DNA of 64,000 bases, taken from assembly GCF_029983095.1 (NCBI RefSeq), contig NZ_CP120467.1:2588501-2652500 (forward strand), read 5' to 3'. Of this stretch, positions 1 through 9,514 are shown piece by piece (within the stretch, counting starts at the first letter, position 1; each line of letters opens with the position of its first letter). Source of the DNA: Enterococcus montenegrensis. GTDB taxonomy: Bacteria > Bacillota > Bacilli > Lactobacillales > Enterococcaceae. The translations under genes were made by a program, and so were the position numbers. The notes beneath the pieces are model-generated. The model was not told the origin of the DNA and made no database searches. It worked only from the letters and a program-made list of their open reading frames with translations.

Positions 1-137
1 AAAACAAGTGGTACCATCCCCAATGATAGATCAAAGGCCGAATTTGCAGTTTGAATCGGAATAAAAGATAGCGCCATTGCCGCTGCAGCAATTACCGTTC
101 CTTCCACCCATACTTGTAATTCTAGTCTTTTTGCCAT
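1..137 (-). CDS. thiT: Thiamine ECF-transporter S component ThiT (5' part only)
   Basis: On the minus strand an ATG at 135-137 opens a frame (MAKRLELQVWVEGTVIAAAM at the start) that leaves the window after 45 codons. The start is fixed by AAAGGAGGA at 145-153. A short charged N-terminus leads into a hydrophobic first helix, as in ThiT, the membrane protein that binds thiamine and works with the shared EcfA/A'/T energy module. The TPP riboswitch just upstream independently points to thiamine. Most of the protein lies outside the window, so the call rests on these first residues and on the riboswitch. A different 60-codon frame over 31-213 is not used. Confidence 0.85.
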   Translation of the reverse strand, partial: MAKRLELQVWVEGTVIAAAAMALSFIPIQTANSAFDLSLGMVPLV

Positions 138-144
138 AAAAAAA

Positions 145-218
145 TCCTCCTTTAAGAACCGTCACGCAAAGTTTACGACCGGCAAAAACGCCGCAAACTT
201 CTATTCGGGACAAAGGAG
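145..218 (-). promoter_or_regulatory. Expression platform: ribosome-site sequestering hairpin of thiT leader
   Basis: The thiT ribosome binding site AAAGGAG (147-153) has an exact complement, CTCCTTT on the minus strand at 212-218, right after the TPP aptamer. A second small hairpin (GAAGT/ACTTC, 218-230) overlaps that complement and could compete with it. No U-tract follows. The seen pairing fits translational control: with TPP bound, CTCCTTT is free to mask the ribosome site. The switching mechanism is inferred. Confidence 0.6.
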
Positions 219-239
219 AAGTAGCACTTCAAACTTGTC

Positions 240-320
240 ACAATTCCTACGCTCGAATGATCGATACAGGTACGAAGGGTTTAGTAGACTTACAATCTCA
301 GCCAAACGGCTCCCCTTTGT
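240..320 (-). promoter_or_regulatory. TPP riboswitch aptamer (THI element)
   Basis: Read on the minus strand, the segment carries the conserved blocks of the thiamine pyrophosphate aptamer in order: GGGGAGCC, GGCTGAGAT, then ACCCTTCGTACCTG, then GCGTAGGAA. CTGAGA and the ACCC...ACCTG block form the pyrimidine and pyrophosphate sensing helices in this family. It lies about 100 bases upstream of thiT, in the same direction. Confidence 0.93.
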
Positions 321-436
321 GAACGAATTCTATTTTGTTTTTTTACGTACTCAGCATAGCATATTTTATGTTATTTGTGGAAAGAACAGCTTAAAGCTGT
401 CATGCTAGTAAGATCTACTAAAAATTAACTGCCGCT

Positions 437-1261
437 TTACCGCGTATAATATTCTCCGGTTGCAGGTATCACCACAACTTCTTGTACCATTTTGCCGTTA
501 ATTTGTTTACCCACAGTAAAGACGAAGGTTTCTTGGTTATCCACAGTTTTTTCTTCCCCTGTTAATTCATCTTCTTTTAAAGAATAGACTTTTTCCACAG
601 CTTTACTTGCTGCTTTGATTGTTTTCACAGGCTCGGTGAAAATCTGAGTGCTGGCAAATCCATAGGGTGTCATTCGTTGACCATAATTACTTGCATCTTT
701 TAATGCTTGTGCTGTTTTTTCTTTATCATAGCTGACAGTAGCTGTAGTATACGGCAGACCCGATTCATTGAGCGTCACTTGCCACTGCCCTTTTTTAATT
801 TGCGTAATGGTAATGGCAGCTTGTTCATAAGTCGTCCAGTTGCGGCCACTTAATTTTACAGTTTGAGGATTGATTTGTTCAAATTTCCCATTTCCAATAA
901 TGCTATTGCCCTGTGCATCGGCTAATAAAACATTATTTTGCGTCGGTGCAGTGGGATTTAAGGCATCTTTTATTTGCATCAAATTAAAGTTCATTTGAAA
1001 TGCTACAGTTTGATTATCTTTTTTTTGGGCTTTACCGCTGAAAACTTTGTGAACCAAATCATCTTGTGAAAAAGCTAGTGGGTCCTCTTTTGTTTGGCTT
1101 GTTGCTGTCGTGATCTCCGTCTTATTTTTATCTGCTTGTTCTATGCTTGCTTGTTGTTGGGCAATGCTTGTAATCGTGTTTTTGGCTTCATCTACTTTTT
1201 GACAGCCGCCTAGTCCTAGTGCCAAAAAAAGGAAACCAAAAAATTTTATATACCTGTTCAT
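437..1261 (-). CDS. Putative lipoprotein of unknown function
   Basis: This 274-residue protein begins with a signal peptide of lipoprotein type (a long Phe/Leu stretch and lipobox LGGC, lipidated Cys20), so it should be anchored to the outer face of the membrane. Residues 25-65 are rich in Gln, Lys and Thr and look like a flexible linker. The remainder contains alternating beta-type segments and a C-terminal region ending in VIPATGEYYTR. The start has a good site (AAGGAG, 6 bases). I recognise no family. It is a single gene between the thiT leader and prs, on the same strand as both. I see no hairpin terminator in the 180 bases after it. Confidence 0.8.
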   Translation of the reverse strand: MNRYIKFFGFLFLALGLGGCQKVDEAKNTITSIAQQQASIEQADKNKTEITTATSQTKEDPLAFSQDDLVHKVFSGKAQKKDNQTVAFQMNFNLMQIKDALNPTAPTQNNVLLADAQGNSIIGNGKFEQINPQTVKLSGRNWTTYEQAAITITQIKKGQWQVTLNESGLPYTTATVSYDKEKTAQALKDASNYGQRMTPYGFASTQIFTEPVKTIKAASKAVEKVYSLKEDELTGEEKTVDNQETFVFTVGKQINGKMVQEVVVIPATGEYYTR

Positions 1262-1472
1262 AAATGCTCCTTATGCTTTTTATTTAATTTTAGCATAAGT
1301 TCTTTTCCACGTTTAATTTTTACCCACAACACAATCAGACAGGCCGCAAAAACTGTTTGCAACTTTTAAAACAGCAGCGCTAACGTTGCTAAACTAACAA
1401 ATAGAAAAACAATTCGATCGTTAAAATAAGAAAAGCCAAAGGAATCCATTTGAGAAATTTATACTTACTTTA

Positions 1473-1502
1473 TAAAAAAACTCCTACCAAAATGGCAGGA
1501 GT
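1473..1502 (-). terminator. Terminator of prs
   Basis: On the minus strand ACTCCTGCCA pairs with TGGTAGGAGT (one mismatch) and is followed by seven T. It starts 11 bases after the prs stop codon. The 210 bases between it and the lipoprotein gene show no other clear structure. Confidence 0.85.
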
Positions 1503-1513
1503 CAAATGTTGCT

Positions 1514-2491
1514 TTATTTGGTTGGTTGTTTTGTTTCAAACAACGGACTAACGGGTTTATTTTCGTGAATACGTTTGATTGCTTCTCCCATTAAAGGACC
1601 TACAGAGATTTCATCAATTTTTTCAATCCGACGATCTTCAGGCAAGTTAATGGAATCTGTTACGACACAACGTTCAATCGCTGAATCTTGAATTCTTTGC
1701 ATTGCCGGGCCAGATAATACTGGGTGGGTACATGATGCATAAACACTTTTTGCCCCTGCTTCTTTTAAAGCATTGGCTGCAAGAGTAATCGTGCCTGCAG
1801 TGTCGATCATATCATCAATTAACACACATACTTTACCTTCCACATGCCCAATAATGTTCATAACTTCAGCCACGTTTGCTTTTGGACGACGTTTGTCGAT
1901 GATAGCAATTGGTGCTTTTAAAAATTCAGCCAATTTACGCGCCCGTGTTACGCCACCGTGGTCAGGAGAAACGACAACAACATCATCCCCTGAAATTCCT
2001 TTTTCTAAGAAATAATTGGCAATTAATGGTGCGCCCATTAAGTGATCCACTGGAATATCAAAGAATCCTTGGATTTGAGCCGCATGTAAATCCAAAGTTA
2101 AGACGCGGTTTGCACCTGCTTTTTCAATCATGTTTGCAACTAATTTTGCAGTAATTGGTTCTCTTGAACGTGCCTTTCTATCTTGACGGGCATACCCGTA
2201 ATAAGGCATTACCACGTTAATTGTTTTGGCACTTGCTCGTTTCAAGGCATCAATCATAATTAGTAATTCCATCAAATTGTCATTAACAGGACTTGATGTG
2301 GACTGAATTACATAAACATGAGCACCCCGAATACTTTCTTCAATGTTGACTTGAATTTCGCCATCACTAAATTGGTTTACTGAGCATTTTCCTAATTCGA
2401 CACCGACCGCCTCCGCGATTTTTTCCGCCAAAGGACGATTTGAATTCAAGGCAAAAATCTTCAATCTTGGATCGAAATAATGATTTGACAT
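1514..2491 (-). CDS. prs: Ribose-phosphate pyrophosphokinase
   Basis: Prs transfers pyrophosphate from ATP to ribose 5-phosphate to make PRPP for purine, pyrimidine, NAD, His and Trp synthesis. The 325-residue product has the usual family length. It contains the catalytic/ATP region [18 protein letters not shown], the [13 protein letters not shown] segment, and the PRPP loop [12 protein letters not shown] near residues 223-234. The frame is open for eight more codons upstream, but GGAGG at 2496-2500 and the family's usual start ([13 protein letters not shown]) put the start at 2491. It follows glmU on the same strand, but about 720 bases of repeats lie between them. purR, whose ligand is PRPP, is also in this window. 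Confidence 0.97.
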   Translation of the reverse strand: MSNHYFDPRLKIFALNSNRPLAEKIAEAVGVELGKCSVNQFSDGEIQVNIEESIRGAHVYVIQSTSSPVNDNLMELLIMIDALKRASAKTINVVMPYYGYARQDRKARSREPITAKLVANMIEKAGANRVLTLDLHAAQIQGFFDIPVDHLMGAPLIANYFLEKGISGDDVVVVSPDHGGVTRARKLAEFLKAPIAIIDKRRPKANVAEVMNIIGHVEGKVCVLIDDMIDTAGTITLAANALKEAGAKSVYASCTHPVLSGPAMQRIQDSAIERCVVTDSINLPEDRRIEKIDEISVGPLMGEAIKRIHENKPVSPLFETKQPTK

Positions 2492-2604
2492 GAGAACCTC
2501 CGCTTTCTTCTGCAATTAAAACTACTTTTGTCTGGTCTTCCTAGTAAATAGTAGTCATTTTTGCCTAATAAATCAAGTAGGAAAGTGTTTTCAAAGTGAA
2601 TTCC

Positions 2605-3180
2605 ATGAGAAAGACTGGGCAAATTCCCACAGCCCGCCAAAAAAAGTACGGGATTTCTGAAAATTCTTCCTTAAATTTCTTGAAATGTTGACTTATTGTC
2701 ACAGCAAGTTACTTCGCAATGCTAGACAGTTTGAAAAGCTGAACAAATCGGTCACCTCTGAGACATAAGATCAAAATTTGCTAAAATGGCTTTTTCATTT
2801 TCGTAAATTTTTACTTATGGCTGAAGGGGTGATTTGTGAAGCTAGACAGTTTGAAAAGCTGAACAAATCGGTCACCTCTGAGACATAAGATCAAAATTTG
2901 CTAAAATGGCTTTTTCATTTTCGTAAATTTTTACTTATGGCTGAAGGGGTGATTTGTAAAGCTAGACAGTTTGAAAGGCTGAACAAATCGGTCACCTCTG
3001 AGACATAAGATCAAAATTTGCTAAAATGGCTTTTCCATTTTCGTAAATTTTTACTTATGGCTGAAGAGGTGATTTGTGAAGCTAGACAGTTCGAAAGGCT
3101 TTTCGAGCTCGTTTTACTCGCCAACAATAAGAATGAAAAAATTCGCAATATGCCGACTTTATAAAAGTAGGTATACTCCG
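2605..3180. repeat. Hairpin repeat locus 1: three exact-period 120-bp units plus diverged copies
   Basis: Three nearly identical units begin at 2721, 2841 and 2961 with GCTAGACAGTTTGAAA and repeat with a period of exactly 120 bases, differing at only a few positions. A fourth unit starts at 3081 but decays after about 20 bases. A diverged unit at about 2605-2720 resembles the B unit near 48.3 kb. Inside each unit ATAAG...CTTAT, AAATTT...AAATTT and AAATG...CATTT can pair into one long hairpin. There is no open frame. This fills the 720-base gap between prs and glmU. Confidence 0.9.
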
Positions 3181-3214
3181 AATTTTTTTAGCACTGGTTA
3201 ATTACTGCTGCTTT

Positions 3215-4588
3215 TTATTTATGGTAGGGTAATTTTTTTGCATAATTTTCTTTGTTAACTTGTCGTGCTCTAGCAATTCCCATCGCATCTTTTGGCACGT
3301 CTTGATTAATCGTTGAACCCGCTGCGATAAAGGCACCATCCCCTACAGTAATTGGCGCAACCAAATTAGAAGCCGAGCCAATAAAGGCGTTGTCCCCCAC
3401 ATTGGTATGGTGTTTGTTTTTACCGTCATAGTTGACAAAAACAACGCCACAACCTACGTTAATTTCTTTGCCTAAAGTTGCGTCGCCCACATAGGTTAAA
3501 TGACCAACTTTTGTCCCTTCACCTACTTTGGCATTTTTCACTTCGACAAAGTTGCCAATATGAGCAGTTTCTTTAATTTCAGCTTTTGGCCGTAAGTGGG
3601 CAAATGGACCGATATCCACATGGTTGTGTACAATGCTTTCTTCAATACAAGAAGACTTCACAATCACGTGATCGCCAATTTTGCTATCCACAATTTCAGA
3701 ACCAGCTGTAATAAGACATTCACTGCCAATAACTGTTTGACCTTTTAGATAAACGCCAGGTTCAATCACTGTTTCAGCTCCGATTTTAACACCGGCATCG
3801 ATATAAGTTGCCTCAGGATTAATGAAGCTGACTCCATTTAGCATGTGTTGGTGATTAATGCGATTGCGCATGATCCGATTCGCTTGGGCTAACGCCACAC
3901 GATCGTTAACGCCCAGTGATTCATCGAAATCTTCTGTTTGATAGGCCGCCACAATTTTGCCTTCTGATTTCAAAATTTCAATAATATCTGTTAAGTAATA
4001 TTCTCCTTGCGCATTATCGGTGTTTAATTTACTTAATGCATCAAAAAGTAATTCATTATCAAAACAATAAGTGCCAGTGTTAATTTCTTTTACCCGTACT
4101 TCTTCCGGGGAGGCATCTTTTTGTTCCACAATTTTTTCCACAATACCAACGTGATCGCGAATAATACGACCGTAACCGGTTGGGTTTGGCGCTTGCGCTG
4201 TTAAAATCGTCGCACTGGCATTTTTCCCTTGATGGTATTCAAATAAATTATTCAACGTCGCCGTTGTTAAAAGTGGTGTATCGCCACTAATTACCAAGGT
4301 TGTGCCTTTTTTACCTTCCAAAAATTGCGCTGCTTGCATCACCGCATGACCGGTACCAAGTTGTTCTGCTTGTAAGGCATATTCACTGCGATCGCCTAAT
4401 TGTTCCTTCACCATTTCAGCGCCATGACCAACAATTGTGATAATTTCTTTTGGTTTAGTTTCTTCCACCCGGTTAATAATGTGTTCCACCATTGGTTTTC
4501 CACAAACTGGATGTAAAACTTTATATAATTTTGATTTCATGCGCGTGCCTTTGCCCGCCGCTAGAATAATCCCGTAACGCTCTGTCAT
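3215..4588 (-). CDS. glmU: Bifunctional GlcNAc-1-phosphate uridylyltransferase / GlcN-1-phosphate acetyltransferase
   Basis: GlmU makes UDP-GlcNAc for peptidoglycan and teichoic acids: it acetylates glucosamine 1-phosphate and then couples it to UTP. The 457-residue length fits. The N-terminal nucleotidyltransferase half shows [19 protein letters not shown] (from about residue 9), GTGHAV and SGDTPLL. From about residue 250 hexapeptide repeats form the left-handed beta-helix of the acetyltransferase half, with the [14 protein letters not shown] active-site region near the C-terminus. The ATG has GAGGG seven bases upstream. It probably has its own promoter in the 280-base gap after the gfrF terminator. 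Confidence 0.97.
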   Translation of the reverse strand: MTERYGIILAAGKGTRMKSKLYKVLHPVCGKPMVEHIINRVEETKPKEIITIVGHGAEMVKEQLGDRSEYALQAEQLGTGHAVMQAAQFLEGKKGTTLVISGDTPLLTTATLNNLFEYHQGKNASATILTAQAPNPTGYGRIIRDHVGIVEKIVEQKDASPEEVRVKEINTGTYCFDNELLFDALSKLNTDNAQGEYYLTDIIEILKSEGKIVAAYQTEDFDESLGVNDRVALAQANRIMRNRINHQHMLNGVSFINPEATYIDAGVKIGAETVIEPGVYLKGQTVIGSECLITAGSEIVDSKIGDHVIVKSSCIEESIVHNHVDIGPFAHLRPKAEIKETAHIGNFVEVKNAKVGEGTKVGHLTYVGDATLGKEINVGCGVVFVNYDGKNKHHTNVGDNAFIGSASNLVAPITVGDGAFIAAGSTINQDVPKDAMGIARARQVNKENYAKKLPYHK

Positions 4589-4824
4589 GTGTTTCCCTCA
4601 TTTCAAGTTTTTAACTTCCATTTTAGTTTATCCCAATCACCGTCTCATTTCAAGCAAATCAAGGAAAAGCGAGATAGACCAATTTAAAATAGCTGCTTTA
4701 CGCTGATAAAGGGAAATAACAAAGTTTTCCCCACTGTCCACAAAATATCGTCAAATTTTATTGGACTGTCAAAAAGTTATCCACTGTGGAAAAGTAATTT
4801 TGATTTATCTTTATTTTTCTGTGC

Positions 4825-4863
4825 AAAAAGCCCCTTGCCACTGTTTTTGACAAGGGGTTTTTC
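4825..4863 (-). terminator. Terminator of the gfr operon
   Basis: On the minus strand CCCCTTG and CAAGGGG form the stem and a run of T follows. It lies 10 bases beyond the gfrF stop codon. Flanking A and T runs would let it work in both directions. Confidence 0.9.
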
Positions 4864-4872
4864 AAATACTTT

Positions 4873-5877
4873 TTAATAGTCAAACTGACGGTAATAGCGA
4901 CGGATTTCTAGTGGGTGGCAATTTAATTTTTCCACATGTGCATCAATTCGTTGTGTCACGCAGTGCATCAATAAAAATGATAATACGCGACCGCGATATT
5001 TTTCGCTGATTCCTTCAACTGCGTAATCTTTTGAATCAATGAAGGTATAGTTTGCACAAATACGTGGTAATAAGTTTTTCACTCGCTCTGCCAATGGTCG
5101 TTGTTCATCTTCACCTAAGAAAAGGGTCACAGGTGTCGTTTCATCCACAATCTCTAAAGTACCGTGTAAAAATTCTGCGGCGTGGATTGATTTTGAACGC
5201 AACCAGCTTTGTTCTTCCCAATAACACATTGCATAAGAATAGACTGCTCCCCATTGGTTACCTGCCCCAATGAAGTAATGCATTGCATCATGACGATGTT
5301 TTTCAGCAAACTCTAAGCCAAAAGCATCTGCTTGTTTTTCCGCTTCAACTAATCCTTTTGCTAGACTAGCATCCAGTTCTTTATAATATGCTTCATAATC
5401 GTTAAATTCACCATTATTTTTCATCAGCCGATCTGCTACCATAAAGAATTTAATTTGTTCTGTACCCGGTGCTGGATAAGTGATTACATGATCGCATTTT
5501 TTTGCTAATGGGCTATCTGCAGTATCGATAAAGCCAATCAAGGTTGCGCCTACTTCTTTAATTTCATCAACTGCTTTGACTACTTCTTGGGTAGTTCCGG
5601 TCACAGAAGATAAAATGACGACTGAATCTTTGGTTAAACGTTTATTGCCCGTTGTGTAATATTCTGCCGCATGTTGCACGTATGCGGGTAAATTACTTTT
5701 ACCATTTATATATGTCACTGCCTGCATTGCAGAAGCATACGTTCCGCCAATGCCTAAATAATACAAATTATCAAAACCCTTTTCCCACACGTTATCCACA
5801 ATTTTTTCTACTTCTGGTCGTAATGCTAATGCACCTTGAATATCATCAATTTGTTTTTGTTCGTTGAATTTTAACAT
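4873..5877 (-). CDS. gfrF: Fructoselysine 6-phosphate deglycase (SIS domain)
   Basis: GfrF cleaves fructoselysine 6-phosphate to glucose 6-phosphate and lysine. The 334-residue protein is two SIS (sugar isomerase) modules: GIGGTYASAMQAV and SSVTGTTQEVVKA in the first, HAAEFLHGTLEIVDE in the second. The C-terminal RRYYRQFDY resembles the RRYYGGLVEY end of E. coli FrlB. The frame has an earlier ATG at 5895, but only the ATG at 5877 has a good ribosome site (GAGGTGG, 5 bases). It is the last gene of a six-gene operon. The gene pair gfrEF with a mannose-class PTS matches the Enterococcus faecium operon in which both activities were shown. Assignment of F rather than E follows from its closer likeness to FrlB. 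Confidence 0.88.
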   Translation of the reverse strand: MLKFNEQKQIDDIQGALALRPEVEKIVDNVWEKGFDNLYYLGIGGTYASAMQAVTYINGKSNLPAYVQHAAEYYTTGNKRLTKDSVVILSSVTGTTQEVVKAVDEIKEVGATLIGFIDTADSPLAKKCDHVITYPAPGTEQIKFFMVADRLMKNNGEFNDYEAYYKELDASLAKGLVEAEKQADAFGLEFAEKHRHDAMHYFIGAGNQWGAVYSYAMCYWEEQSWLRSKSIHAAEFLHGTLEIVDETTPVTLFLGEDEQRPLAERVKNLLPRICANYTFIDSKDYAVEGISEKYRGRVLSFLLMHCVTQRIDAHVEKLNCHPLEIRRYYRQFDY

Positions 5878-5901
5878 TTTTTCCACCTCTGTCATTTACT
5901 T

Positions 5902-6951
5902 TTATACTTTACTTTTTAATACGCGATCAAAATCATCGAAAATTCGTTGACTTAAATTAATTCCTTTAGCTGTTGCAATTTTATAAGCCAAAATTTGGAA
6001 TGGAATTACAAGCGCTAAACATGAAACAAGTTCATCACATTCTATTTCCAGCCCTAATTTTTCTGGAGCTTTTGTTGTTTGTGTTGTGATCGTTAACGTT
6101 TTCCCAACATATGGCGCCATATAGGACTTCAAAGCGTGTGAACGGGCTTCATTGACACTTTTTGTTTCAATAAAGAATAATATATGCTCACTATCTGCTT
6201 CTAAATAAGGGCCATGCATATAGGCTTCTAGTTCAAAGCCTTGTGAAGGTTTACGAACTGTTTCAGTAAATTTTGTTTCAAATTCTTTTGCTGTGCCCCA
6301 ATTTGGCCCATAACCAATCGCAACAAAACGCGTTCCTAACTTAAAGATGTCTTCATGCAACGTAAAGAAATCATTTGTTTTTGCAATCACAGCCGGAATG
6401 GCCGTGATAACTTTGTCCAACTCGTCGCAATAAAAATCAGCTTGTTTTGGTGTCAATGTCCCTTTATTGTGACCAATTGTTAACCCTAGCAAGAATAACT
6501 GCAAGACAGTTGTCACATAACCTTTCGTGACAAAACCAACTTTTTCAATCCCCATTTCAAGATCAATAACCTCATCGACCGCTCCTGCAATTGGGCTCGT
6601 GATGTCACTGGTTAGCGCTAAAGTAAACAAACCTTCTTTTTTTAATTTAGCGATTGCATCGATGGTTGAGGCACTCTTGCCACTTTGCGAAACTGCTAAA
6701 ACAGCATCGACTGCAGCACTCACGCGGCCATAGTGATTAAAATTATACGGTTCTTCTATAGTGACAGAGATATTAGCAAACTTTTCTAGTGTGACTTTGG
6801 CAGCCAGACAGGCATTGTAAGAAGAGCCCGTCGCCAAGATCAAAAGATTGTTGATTTTTTTAAAACCTGAAACTTTTTTTAGCGTAAATTTATCTAAAAT
6901 ATTTTTTAACGTTACTTCTTCTTCGTTGATATAATCCAACATCGTTTCCAT
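5902..6951 (-). CDS. gfrE: Glucoselysine 6-phosphate deglycase (SIS domain)
   Basis: This 349-residue protein has two SIS modules like the isomerase half of glucosamine-6-phosphate synthase: ATGSSYNACLAAKVTLEKFA and VSQSGKSASTIDAI in the first, FELEAYMHGPYLEAD in the second. It lacks the glutamine amidotransferase domain, so it is not GlmS. In the characterised gfr operons the more GlmS-like of the two SIS proteins splits glucoselysine 6-phosphate (a fructation product) to fructose 6-phosphate and lysine. AGGAGG lies 7 bases before the ATG. It is 24 bases from gfrF and 11 bases from gfrD, so the genes are co-transcribed and the products should meet the incoming phosphorylated substrate in the cytoplasm. 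Confidence 0.87.
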   Translation of the reverse strand: METMLDYINEEEVTLKNILDKFTLKKVSGFKKINNLLILATGSSYNACLAAKVTLEKFANISVTIEEPYNFNHYGRVSAAVDAVLAVSQSGKSASTIDAIAKLKKEGLFTLALTSDITSPIAGAVDEVIDLEMGIEKVGFVTKGYVTTVLQLFLLGLTIGHNKGTLTPKQADFYCDELDKVITAIPAVIAKTNDFFTLHEDIFKLGTRFVAIGYGPNWGTAKEFETKFTETVRKPSQGFELEAYMHGPYLEADSEHILFFIETKSVNEARSHALKSYMAPYVGKTLTITTQTTKAPEKLGLEIECDELVSCLALVIPFQILAYKIATAKGINLSQRIFDDFDRVLKSKV

Positions 6952-6962
6952 TTGCTAGCCTC

Positions 6963-7784
6963 CTAGAAAATTCCAACTAAGGAACCTAAAATCCCCACTA
7001 CAGCTAACCCTAACAAAATGGTCAAAGGTTTTACTTCTTTTTTCAGCAGGTAAAAAACAGCTCCAAATACACCAAGGCATAAAATTTTCGGTACAATATC
7101 ATCAAAAATACTTTGGACAGTAACTGCATTTTCACCTGAACCAATTTTCATTGGCAAATTGATATCGATCATGGTGGCAGTCATCCCGCCAACGACCATC
7201 AACCCGATAATCGAAGCACCTAAAGTTAAGCTTTCCATCATGCCATTTGCTTGAATTTTCTTCAAAAAGCCCGTCCCTAGTTTATAACCCCAGCTCGTCG
7301 CAAGATAGCGAAATAAGATATGGGGAATATTGAAAATTAACAAAAACAAGATTGGTCCTAAAATATTTCCTTGTAAAGCCAGTGATGTTCCGACACCAGT
7401 AGCAATCAAACGTAGCGTGCCCCAGAAAAATGAATCCCCAATCCCTGCTAAAGGTCCCATCAAAGACGTTTTAATACTATCGATCGCAGAAGTATCAAAT
7501 TCAGGATCATTCACATTTTCTTCTTCCATCGCAGCATTAATCCCTAAAATTAGGGTCACAATATGTGGCGTCGTATTGAAAAATTCCAAGTGACGTTTTA
7601 AGGCATCTGCCATTTGTTCTTTTGTTTGATATAGTTTTTTCAAAATCGGAATCATCGCATAGGCATAGGCCATGTTCATTTGGCGTTCATAGTTCCAGGA
7701 AAATTCCATTTGAAATGAGCGCCAAAATACTTTACTTAGATCTTTTTTTGTAATTTTTAATTCAGTATTAGAAGTCTTCGTCAT
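6963..7784 (-). CDS. gfrD: PTS EIID component, mannose class, glycated-lysine specific
   Basis: EIID occurs only in mannose-class PTS permeases and forms the membrane channel with EIIC. The 273-residue product opens with the family signature region (KKDLSKVFWRSFQMEFSWNY), has GDSFFWGTLR in the middle, and carries hydrophobic helices near residues 105-170 and 185-273. The frame extends to a TTG at 7790, but ATG 7784 has GGGGAGG nine bases upstream. Its first 17 bases overlap the end of gfrC, a sign of coupled translation. The substrate is inferred from the deglycases in the same operon. Confidence 0.9.
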   Translation of the reverse strand: MTKTSNTELKITKKDLSKVFWRSFQMEFSWNYERQMNMAYAYAMIPILKKLYQTKEQMADALKRHLEFFNTTPHIVTLILGINAAMEEENVNDPEFDTSAIDSIKTSLMGPLAGIGDSFFWGTLRLIATGVGTSLALQGNILGPILFLLIFNIPHILFRYLATSWGYKLGTGFLKKIQANGMMESLTLGASIIGLMVVGGMTATMIDINLPMKIGSGENAVTVQSIFDDIVPKILCLGVFGAVFYLLKKEVKPLTILLGLAVVGILGSLVGIF

Positions 7785-8559
7785 CGTCAACTACCTCCCC
7801 AGTCGTGGCTTGAACTTGTGGACCTTGGTTATTGCGAACATTCATAATATTAACTACAACAACTGCGACAATTGCACCAAAAATGGCAATTCCTGTAACC
7901 GGAATTTCTAAATACGCCGCCAATGCAAAGCCCAAGAAGAAATACGGTGCTACTTTTTTGTTAATCAATAAGCGTGCCAACATTGCAAAACCTAGTGCAG
8001 GAATTAAACCAGTGGCAACCGCTAAACCGTGTTGTACGAATTCTGGAATCATCGCAAGTAAATTGCCAATCGTTTTACTTCCTACCATAAAGGAAATCAT
8101 GACGATTAATCCTAGCATCAACGATAAACCAAACCCGGCCAATAAATGCATCCGTTCCACGCCTTTGTAATTTCCATCAGCAGCGAAATCATCAGCTTTG
8201 TGGTTCATAATCGGAATCAAAAGTCCCAAGTAGATATTTTTCAAAATCAAAGTCAAAGTGGCAATTGGTAAGCCAAGTAATAGTGCCGTTTCTGTACCAG
8301 CACCTGCTGTAATTGCAAAAGCTGTTCCTAAAATACCGCCAGTTACAACGTCTGGTGGAATTGAAGCGCCTACAGAAAATGAGCCAATAAATGCTAATTC
8401 AAGTGTTGCCCCCATAATAACGCCGGTTTTCACATCACCTAATACAATCCCGGTAAATAGTCCTGTCACAATCGGACGTGACAAAAGGGAAGTCCCCAAT
8501 GCGTATTCTGATTGTGCAATAAACGCGACAATGCCTAGTAAAATTGCTTGTACAATCAT
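7768..8559 (-). CDS. gfrC: PTS EIIC component, mannose class, glycated-lysine specific
   Basis: This 263-residue, very hydrophobic protein has six or more membrane segments. It carries the EIIC mannose-class signatures: ALGTSLLSRPIVTGLFTG, GDVKTGVIMGATLEL and GASIPPDVVTGGILG. With EIID it moves the sugar across the membrane while EIIB phosphorylates it. The C-terminal tail is acidic (EVVDDDEDF) and overlaps the start of gfrD. The start has AAAGG upstream. Gene order A-B-C-D matches other gfr and mannose-class operons. Confidence 0.92.
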   Translation of the reverse strand: MIVQAILLGIVAFIAQSEYALGTSLLSRPIVTGLFTGIVLGDVKTGVIMGATLELAFIGSFSVGASIPPDVVTGGILGTAFAITAGAGTETALLLGLPIATLTLILKNIYLGLLIPIMNHKADDFAADGNYKGVERMHLLAGFGLSLMLGLIVMISFMVGSKTIGNLLAMIPEFVQHGLAVATGLIPALGFAMLARLLINKKVAPYFFLGFALAAYLEIPVTGIAIFGAIVAVVVVNIMNVRNNQGPQVQATTGEVVDDDEDF

Positions 8560-8577
8560 TTCTTCACTACCTTTCTT

Positions 8578-9048
8578 TTACAAAACCTCAGTAACATTCA
8601 CCTTTTTATCATTTGGTACTTGGCGAATTTCGACTTCAACACCTTTATCCACCAATTTTTTCAAAAGCTCTTCTTCTGCCGGCAACACATTTACAGCTTT
8701 GCCGATACTGCGGGTACCATCTTTTACTTTTGTCCCCCCAAGATTAATTTTAGTGATTTCGGGATAGGCTTCTGCTAGTTTGTAAGCATCCCCGACTGAT
8801 TCCACTACAATAAATAGTTTGTATTTATCCGTTACGCCACTTTTTAATGCCGCGATAGAATCTTCAATATTTTTAATTACTAATTTCACACCTTGTGGCT
8901 TGGCTAATTTAATTGTTGTTTTACGTACTTCATTGTTGGGTACATCGTCGTTGGCAATTAAAATGCAGTCCGCACCTAAGCTTTGGGTCCAGGAAAATGC
9001 GACTTGTCCGTGTAATAGACGGTGATCGACACGAGTTAAAATAATCAT
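8578..9048 (-). CDS. gfrB: PTS EIIB component, mannose class, glycated-lysine specific
   Basis: EIIB passes phosphate from EIIA to the incoming sugar. The 156-residue protein begins MIILTRVDHRLLHGQVAFSW, where the His of LLHGQ (residue 13) is the phosphorylated residue of this class. The frame stays open to 9084, but AAGGAGAG just upstream of ATG 9048, and the family's usual first residues, set the start. It begins 17 bases after the gfrA stop. EIIB and EIIA are separate proteins here, unlike the fused ManX of E. coli. Confidence 0.93.
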   Translation of the reverse strand: MIILTRVDHRLLHGQVAFSWTQSLGADCILIANDDVPNNEVRKTTIKLAKPQGVKLVIKNIEDSIAALKSGVTDKYKLFIVVESVGDAYKLAEAYPEITKINLGGTKVKDGTRSIGKAVNVLPAEEELLKKLVDKGVEVEIRQVPNDKKVNVTEVL

Positions 9049-9064
9049 AGTTTTTCTCTCCTTA

Positions 9065-9484
9065 TTAAAAATCTTCTTCTGCAATAGTGGTGCTATAAGT
9101 TAAATTACAAAACTGAATGGCTTCTTTTGAACTGTTCAACACCGTAGCAATTGTCTCTTTTAAGTCAGGTGCAAACGTAAACTGCGTGGCAAACTCAATT
9201 AGAAACGGCAAATTCATACCCGCTACTAAGTAAAAATGCTCTTTGTTGATGTAACGTAAAAATTCATTATTGACACTACCGCCAAATAAATCTGTCACCA
9301 CCACCACTTCGGCATCTTCATTTTGCTGCATTAATGCATCCACAGCTTTTGTTAAATCGAAGTCTTCTGTTATGTAACAATCCAATGTTTGAATATTAGC
9401 GTTTTTACCACAGATCAATTCCAACGAGCTCAAAATACCCGAAGCAAATTTTCCATGGGAAGCTAAAATCATCTTTCTTTCCAT
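9065..9484 (-). CDS. gfrA: PTS EIIA component, mannose class, glycated-lysine specific
   Basis: This 139-residue cytoplasmic protein takes phosphate from HPr. The start MERKMILASHGKFASGILSS places His10 in the ASHG motif, the same position as the phosphorylated His10 of E. coli ManX. A GTG at 9493 is in frame but lacks a site; ATG 9484 has GAGGTG six bases upstream. It is the first gene of the operon, with a perfect -24/-12 promoter 33 bases before the start codon, so transcription should need sigma-54 and GfrR. Confidence 0.92.
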   Translation of the reverse strand: MERKMILASHGKFASGILSSLELICGKNANIQTLDCYITEDFDLTKAVDALMQQNEDAEVVVVTDLFGGSVNNEFLRYINKEHFYLVAGMNLPFLIEFATQFTFAPDLKETIATVLNSSKEAIQFCNLTYSTTIAEEDF

Positions 9485-9514
9485 TTCCTTCACCTCATTT
9501 CCTACACCAAAATA

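Noticed and set aside
31..213. 60-codon minus-strand frame across the thiT start
   Set aside because: It overlaps the riboswitch expression platform and the real thiT frame and has no ribosome site.
2721..3080. Regular 120-base repeats looked at first like a CRISPR array
   Set aside because: The whole 120-base unit is repeated, with no variable spacers between short repeats, and there are no cas genes.
8258..8767. 169-codon plus-strand frame opposite gfrC/gfrB
   Set aside because: It is antisense to conserved PTS genes, has low-complexity Pro/Ser/Ala composition and no ribosome site.
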